Below are positions 57,723 through 64,000 of a stretch of 64,000 bases of DNA, piece after piece. The stretch lies in the NCBI GenBank assembly GCA_949358305.1, contig OX442319.1:2604001-2668000 (forward strand). The letters run 5' to 3'. The notes under the pieces were generated by a model, which saw nothing but the letters and a program-made list of their open reading frames with translations, was not told where the DNA came from and searched no databases. The stretch is from Strigamia acuminata. Its lineage: Eukaryota > Arthropoda > Chilopoda > Geophilomorpha > Linotaeniidae. The translations under genes and the position numbers were made by a program. How positions within the stretch are numbered: the stretch's first letter is position 1; every line of letters begins with the position of its first letter.

Positions 57723-60700
57723 TCAATTAATCGTTACATGGACAAAAATAGAAGCTGGTACAATTGGACGGTTATACTCATCAACTAGATGAACATGTCG
57801 ATAACCTTGCTGAATGTTTTCAAAATGTATACAATACTCTCCGAGTGTGTCATCTCGTCCAATACCTTTGGAATCTCTTACGATAAAGTTAAGAAATGCC
57901 AGTTGAGGCACGTTTATATAAAATGTAAACACTTCATTCCACGCAGGATTGAATCCATTATTCTGCACAACCTTGGTTTTGAATGTCTTATTGTCCACTT
58001 CATGTCCACGCACTTTGACAATAACGTAAGGATTTATTATTTCACCTTTCCCCTCACTATCAGCTCTTGGGAGATGTTGACCACTAATTATCTATACGAA
58101 TGAAAAATTGTATTTAATTTAAATTTTCCTTTTTAGATTGAAATTAATACTAGGCACAATGTCACATGAATTTATCATGTTTCATTGAATTCGTCACATG
58201 TCATTTACTTAAATTCATACCGGTAATCAAAAGTTTTTTTGAATTAACATGATTATGAAATAATTCATCTGGTAGGTGTTCGGCGGGACACCCTGTATAA
58301 TGTCCAACATATATATGTGGAAAAAAAATTTCCGTTTTAATTTTATCAGGTTATATAAATTTAAAACAACTCAATTTGACGCCAAAACGTTGTAAGCAAA
58401 ACGTTGACTGCATGTATGCAGTCTCACGTTGTATGCAAGTATTGTGCACGTATTATTCTGATGTTTCATATCTTATATTTCAAAGATAAATTTCATCTTT
58501 AACAAAATTTATAAATTTAATTTACAACATGTAAACACTAAAATTACAATTCCTTTACAATACCTTTAATTAAATTAAATCTACTTTTTTTTGCAGTGTA
58601 TCTTACATTATTTCTTTACCTCTATGGTAATCATTACACGATACATAACTCCAGACGATATCATACCAACATCATAAATTCCTTTTAACGATAAAAACTT
58701 TTAATTTTAGTAGTGCTCTCTCACAACGTAGATTCATATCGAAATGTAAATAAATAAATAAACACCTTTTACCAAAAATGGTGGTTTTAAAACATATCCA
58801 CACTGCCCGTTTGTTAAAAACAGTGCAGTGTTGAACGTCATGTATTTACCACAAGTTTGGTAATTTAGAGCAACTAAAATGTGTACAAATTAATTAGCTG
58901 TGTAATAAACTTAATATTTTGCTCATAATTATTACCCATGTGACTTCCAACATTCCACAAAGGAATTGGATCGTAGTTACTGGAGTCTTGGCGTTTTCCA
59001 GAAGGATAAATACGTATCAACTGCTTGCGATTATATTCCACAAAATTCTCCGCTTCAGATTCCGCCAAAGTGTATGCTTTAGTTTCCGACAAAGACGACA
59101 TCTCGTGCCATTTTCCTGCATTTCAACCATAATCGAAGATTAAATTTGATTAAAACAAAGCGACAGACCATGCTTTTTAGAGTGCTCAAAATTTCGGAAA
59201 TGTACTGCGGTGCAAATGTTGACTAAATCTGATAATTCCTGCGCAAGTTTTAGTCTCGATGACTAAAAATGTAAATGACATCGTAAATAGGCCTATCCAG
59301 ATCCTTGCAATCACATACGGGTATTCTTTTGCTTTTCTTCCAAGGCATCCAACTTTTTTGCGATGATTTTTCGTCACTCGATGTAGAATCCACTAAACTA
59401 GTTTTATTATCAATCTCAGCCGGACAACACTCATCATCGTCTTCTGAATCTACGGACACAGTGTCGTCTTCTTTGTGTTTTGGGGAATGTTTTTTATTCT
59501 TATTTTTATTATTAATTTGTTATAGCTCACTGTATAAAAAGAATTTGTATTACCATACCTTGATGATTATTTTATTTTTTAACAGAGCTGGTGATGGCAA
59601 ATTGGACATTTCATCTATCGGTTGAGTATACAACATATCTCCCAGAATAGTTGTCAGGTGATTTGCAAGAGTTTTCTGTTGGTCTACGCTTAAGTGGTTT
59701 TCTAAGGAGAGAATAACTGGATATCTGGAAGCAAGAAATACATTTCAAATTGTTGAAAATCAAAATTTGTATCATGTAAAAACTTACTCGGTACGGGCGA
59801 ATGAATAAGCTTTAATAGCATTAGATAAAACATCCTTTAGTAGAATTTTTGAAGTTAAGGTGTATCCGTGATATATTATGGGTTCATTGTCATCTCCATC
59901 CCAAAGGTCTACTGTTAATGAAAGAAAGTTGATTTTTGGAATATCAAAATACTCGTATACCTAAGAGGACTTATTCATATGACTCATCCCAATTTAAAAA
60001 CAGCTTGATTTGGCGGCTTTTGATTGTTCTAACCAACCTGGGTTGATTCTCAAAGTTTAATTGGGAGCTTTGAGTTCACTATTCTGACTTCTGAGAAGTT
60101 TCAGATCGGCTCTGAGCACGTAAGAACCTGCCAAATCAAGTCCAAAAATTTTTGTTTCTTCCCAATGGACATGTTTTCCTATTATCTTTGGACAAGAGTT
60201 CAGTGGCCATCGTATGTTTACACCCTGGTAATGTTAGGACATCCACTATGGGTTATCTTCACGTCCAAAAGACTAACCGGATGGGACCAACTGGCCGCTG
60301 CCAGTTGGTACTGCCAGTTGGTACTGACGACATTACGAGGATGATCCTCAGCAGCTCCTATGACGTACCGTCGGAATCGCATTCCCATTGCAGACAATGA
60401 AAACAAAAAATTGCGCAAGTCTGTGGCAAGATCGCCACCGAAGGGACAGAACAACCGTGGTCACGAGAGTGACTGGTTGAGTCTATGAGGTGAAGAGCGA
60501 TACGATGATCGCGATGGCAATAACTGGCGAGATCGCTCTCAGGTCTGAAGGTACTTAAAGCGACAATGTTTATCCGACCACACTGCTCATATGGTCCTTG
60601 ACCACGTGGTCAGCGGTTGGTCTGGGTTGGGTTGCTGAAGGTGATACACAGTGAATGCACAACCCCTAGACAACCACAAGAATAAAGACATTATCAAGCC

Positions 60701-63392
60701 CAAACAGTTGTGAGTGTTTGGACGGACGCCACGTGGTCAGGGGAGGGCCACGGGATGCTGGACACAACACACACGACAAGAATATCCACAAAATACAACA
60801 GAGACACAGGTTTATTTATTTAGAATAGCTTTATTGTTGTCTAGGGGTATGATATGGCATCTCAGGTGCATTTCCCAATGCGATGGCTACATGGCAGCCA
60901 TCCCTAACAAAACTGCATGGTTAGATTGCATATTCGGCCGCGTCGCCGTAACGACTGCGGAGAACACGGGACGAATGCGGCTTACTTGGACGCTCAGGTC
61001 CCGGCGGGCGACAGAGTCGCCACGCCGATTGGTTGGGTCGCCTTTACAGCCAGTTTGGGAAACGGTCGGGATGCGACCGTTCGTCTTGCTGGTTGTGGAA
61101 CAACTCTTGGGCCTCTGCGGGGCCCACCTACTTCCGGAAGAGCACTTCCGGGTCCCCATTGGCTAATCAAGGGCCCGCAGCTCTACCTGGTTGCGAAGAA
61201 CCGAAACAGGCTGCGCGAGAAACACATGAGGTGGAAAACTGCACTAAGTGCCTTGTATTGCAGGTGAGTAATCAGCCTGCGGGGGCAGCTGGTCACCAGT
61301 GTGTTCTCTGTGTTTGTACTTAAAAGTGAATGGTGTCCAAACGCCCCATAGTCCTCCACTGGCCATAAGGCGACCGACTGCCACTCACACATTTTCAAGT
61401 GTTTTATATAGCAATGACCCGCTACTACAATTTGTTGATCTTACAAGTTAGAATGCTTTTGTCTGTTTATTGCTTCAGGTTTATTGTGAATAAACACATG
61501 CCGACGGGTGGGGTACCGAAACCTCTCTGCATGGCACTAAGAGCCAGGTTTCTAACTACCATCACTTTTCAACCACAGTTCTTAATCTTTACAGTACACA
61601 ACGATTCATGACAACAAGAATTTTGTAATACTGTGTAATAATTTATCTCTTACTTTCAACGCATCGACATCCCATTTTAAGAGCTCGAATGTAACCTTCT
61701 ATACTACTTTCTCCCGCTAGTTGATCGGCCATCAAATATCTAAAATGTAATGATATTTTGAAATGTATTAACAAATTATAAAGTTTTCAATTTTTACGTG
61801 TTATGAGATGATGCAATATAATAAAAACTTAGTGGATGTTCCATGTCTTGAAAAACTAGACGATGACGAACATCAAAAACATCCATTTCTTCTGACAAAA
61901 GAAAACATTGAAAACCTATAAAACAAAAGTATAAATTCAATTGTAAATTTGACAATGTGACCATCACACAGCTGGCCAATGCAGAAGGAAGTCCCGGAAA
62001 TGGACAAAGAGACCAATTGCAAAAAGGCGAGCCCAAGTTTTTCAATCGGCCATAATGCAAAAATATTTTTATGTTGTTGTTCGTTATGTTTAACCTTCAA
62101 GACTCATAGAACTCGCAGCTCTAGCATCAGTAGGTTCATATCTATCAATCAATGCTGCAGTCTTGTTTTCATCTAAATTGGTAACCTAAATAAGAAAACT
62201 TTAAATGCAAAACGTAATAAAATTCGCACTCTTGTTTACTTTCTGTTCAGTTTGAATAAAGGCAAGTAACTGACTTGGATTCAACATCTCTTCTCCATTA
62301 CTGTACCTGTAAAGATAAAAAATGACGTTAATTTGTACACAGCTTTTTTGGGATCTAAGTTACTTATAAAACAAATCATTTAATTCACGTCTCTCTTTAA
62401 GAAGAGCATAAAAAACAGCAAATTCTTTTTCACATATGACAGAAACACCTCTTCGTGGGCATTGCACAGTAGCGGACTTCTAAAATAAATTTTCTTTGCA
62501 ATCACTAATTTAATTAAACGTTTTTCTAGTTTTAAAAATTAAAATATAATTCATGAATCAAAAATCAAACAAACACAACAAGAAAAGGCAACTTTACTTC
62601 ATATTCATAACTAACATTAAAAAGATCTCTGGCTTGCTCCTTATTAATATCAATATGCAAATTCATCAATAAACTAAACACTTCATCGAAACTTAAATCT
62701 CCAGATTTGGTTGCATCAGCATTGCTAAAAACATCTTTTAACCATTTATAAATCAAAGTTAAGAATACAGCAATGAATACAGCAACTACAAACAAATTAA
62801 ACATTGGATATTTGTTGTATAATTCATTTCTTTGACTCGATTTGTTCACGGCAATTAAATGGTTTAAACCAATAACCCATTGATTGCAAATCTCCTCGGT
62901 GGGACACAAAAGATCTAGCGAGCGATGATCAGAACCATAAATAATGGAAAAGCACAAATTTTGATCCAACTCCATTTCTTTTTCTGAGCTACTTTTTGCC
63001 TTATTTCTGTCCTTTTCCATTTGCTGCGCGATTTTGTTAAACGTGTTTGTTCGCCAACCTTTGCGTACATCGTGTACATCTCGCAATTCAACTATCTCTG
63101 GAGATTCGATCCTTTTTTTCGACCCTTCATATGTTATGCATTCAGTCTCTGTGTTGTAGAAGAATTTTCTAGAATACAGATTGTTTATACTCTTAACCTT
63201 CCATAAATTAGTTCCATCTTGAATTATTTTCATTGCGTCTTCAATTGATTTTGATGACGTTGGTTCTGAAAAATTGAGTACTGTTTACATAATAACACAA
63301 AATTGTTTAGGCTTAACAAAAATAGTACACAGACAAACCAACCGATTACCTATAACAAATTTAATATCTTTTTCAGTTGCTGTAGAGGCCAT
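57723..63392 (-). CDS. Phosphoinositide phospholipase C, delta class (801 aa, 16 exons)
   Basis: This enzyme hydrolyses PIP2 to IP3 and diacylglycerol at membranes under Ca2+ control. Exons (minus): 63392-63350, 63265-62812, 62745-62598, 62479-62364, 62306-62240, 62185-62095, 61915-61798, 61739-61654, 59911-59788, 59724-59559, 59498-59319, 59262-59169, 59115-58936, 58873-58766, 58681-58620, 58091-57723. Phases agree throughout, and all junctions are GT-AG except the intron after exon 2 (see its entry). Domains: PH (about 20-145), EF-hands ([12 protein letters not shown] loop), X domain (about 320-471) with catalytic SSHNT, VEIDLWDG, YHGYT and LSLENH, an acidic linker, Y domain (about 532-660) with ELSDLV and RIYPSG, and C2 (about 665-801) with [10 protein letters not shown] and GYRHVHL. 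All expected catalytic His/Asn/Glu/Asp are present. PH plus C2 without SH2/SH3, and the length, indicate the delta class. The start follows from exon 1 phase. A few weak sites (donor after 59169, acceptor at 59499) are less certain. Confidence 0.93.
59912..61653 (-). other. Large PLC intron with repeat insertions
   Basis: At 1.74 kb this is by far the longest PLC intron. It contains a duplicated CCAGTTGGTACTG (about 60293-60330), an inverted pair ACCCCTAGACAACCA/TTGTTGTCTAGGGGT (about 60662 and 60831) and GC-rich sequence to 61350, none of it coding. It looks like transposon-derived filling of an intron that is otherwise short in this gene. Confidence 0.6.
62746..62811 (-). other. Probable minor-class (U12-type) AT-AA intron in PLC, 66 nt
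   Basis: It starts ATATCCAATG, close to the U12 5' splice consensus ATATCCTT, and contains TTCTTAAC, close to the U12 branch consensus TTCCTTAAC, 12 nt before its end TTTATAA. Removal joins ...ELYN-K-WLKDVF, restoring the normal PH to EF-hand spacing. Its length is a multiple of three and it has no stop, so the frame stays open if it is retained. No GT-AG alternative restores the alignment. Confidence 0.7.
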
Positions 63393-64000
63393 TTTCCCGT
63401 TGTTGCTTGTGTGTAGTTGTGTTACCATGGAAACTGTAAGTTTCATTATTTCACCACCTTAGCTGCTGGCGCGGAGTGTGTTTCCATCAAATTCTCAAAG
63501 AAAACTATAATGTAAAAATTTGAGCTAGTTGAGAAAAAAACTACATTGATGAGACTGGCCCCATGTGGCCCTTTATGGTCTAGGTCTTGGACCTAGGACT
63601 CTAGGCTGGGCAGCAACTTGATCTGCTGTCGGGGCCCATTAAGGACCATGCTCAGTGGACCGGGTCAGTGGGCAAAATCCGAAACGAATCGAGTGAAGGC
63701 TTTGCCAGTATTTGATTTACAAAGCTAAATACTTCGAAAGCCACATGGAAATCCCCGAATTAATGATGGCGGCCAATTAATTCGTCTTTTGTCAATTTTA
63801 TTGTTTCCTATTGTCATTGAATAAAATGTAATAACTTTTCAGTCAATTTCACAAAACCAATCTCACAAAATAAATTAATTTACACTCAAGTTTCCATACA
63901 ATAAACATGTTCAATTCCTTGTCAGTTGTATTATTCCATATTATTTCAGTTTTGCGCACGTTAGTTTATCTGGCGTAGGTTAGGTTTATCTTTTAAGGCT
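63393..64000. other. PLC upstream region and window end
   Basis: Probable PLC 5' UTR and promoter, without an obvious TATA box. A short palindromic patch (GGTCTAGGTCTTGGACC) lies near 63578. No other gene was recognised. Confidence 0.45.

Noticed and set aside
62746-62811. A transmembrane helix between PH and EF-hand domains of PLC
   Set aside because: The hydrophobic stretch coincides with U12-type splice signals, and its removal restores the conserved PH-EF spacing. It is better read as an intron.
1-64000. tRNA and rRNA genes
   Set aside because: I looked for T-loop GTTCGAATC-type boxes and rRNA-like stretches by eye and found no cloverleaf I could support. A tRNAscan-SE run would decide this.

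Overview
The window reads as nuclear DNA of an invertebrate animal. Genes are split by short GT-AG introns, intergenic DNA is AT-rich, and there is a dense mix of degraded Copia elements, one intact-looking LTR retroelement, many small inverted-repeat DNA transposons, minisatellites and microsatellites. No operons, prokaryotic signals, rRNA, tRNA or CRISPR arrays were seen. A short (TTAGG)4 run, a scratch gene and a delta-type phospholipase C fit a protostome. An arthropod is my best guess, but the species is not resolved.

Layout. About 1-25 kb is a transposon graveyard: a family of CCCATTGGCC-containing inverted-repeat elements, Tc1/mariner-like and hAT-like MITEs, two Copia relics (11.4-13.0 kb and 18.9-20.3 kb), a Copia solo LTR with a 5-bp target duplication (15.04-15.26 kb), a 21-bp array (13.9-14.2 kb), and a 302-bp TIR element present twice, the second copy split by a Mutator-like MITE. 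About 25-40 kb is poorer in recognisable transposons and holds the complete two-exon scratch gene on the minus strand (34,090 to 31,243). About 40-49 kb has another Copia relic, a 19-bp minisatellite of 37 copies, and nested DNA transposons.

About 49.6-51.0 kb holds a small four-exon gene of unknown function (103 aa, plus strand). From 51,539 to 56,226 lies a 4,688-bp LTR retroelement with two 630-bp LTRs that read as identical, a 4-bp target duplication, a primer-binding site and a polypurine tract, but only one gene: a 1,012-aa Gag with a zinc knuckle. It has no pol, so it is a gag-only, presumably non-autonomous element. A pogo/Tigger transposase fragment follows (56.6-57.1 kb).

From 63,392 down to 57,723 (minus strand) I could assemble a complete phosphoinositide phospholipase C of the delta class: 16 coding exons and 801 codons, with PH, EF-hand, X, Y and C2 regions. 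One of its introns (66 nt, in frame, no stop) looks like a minor-spliceosome AT-AA intron. If it were retained, it would insert a false transmembrane segment. The host genes (scratch, the small gene, PLC) are independent of one another. The only functional unit within the mobile DNA is the retroelement and its cis signals.
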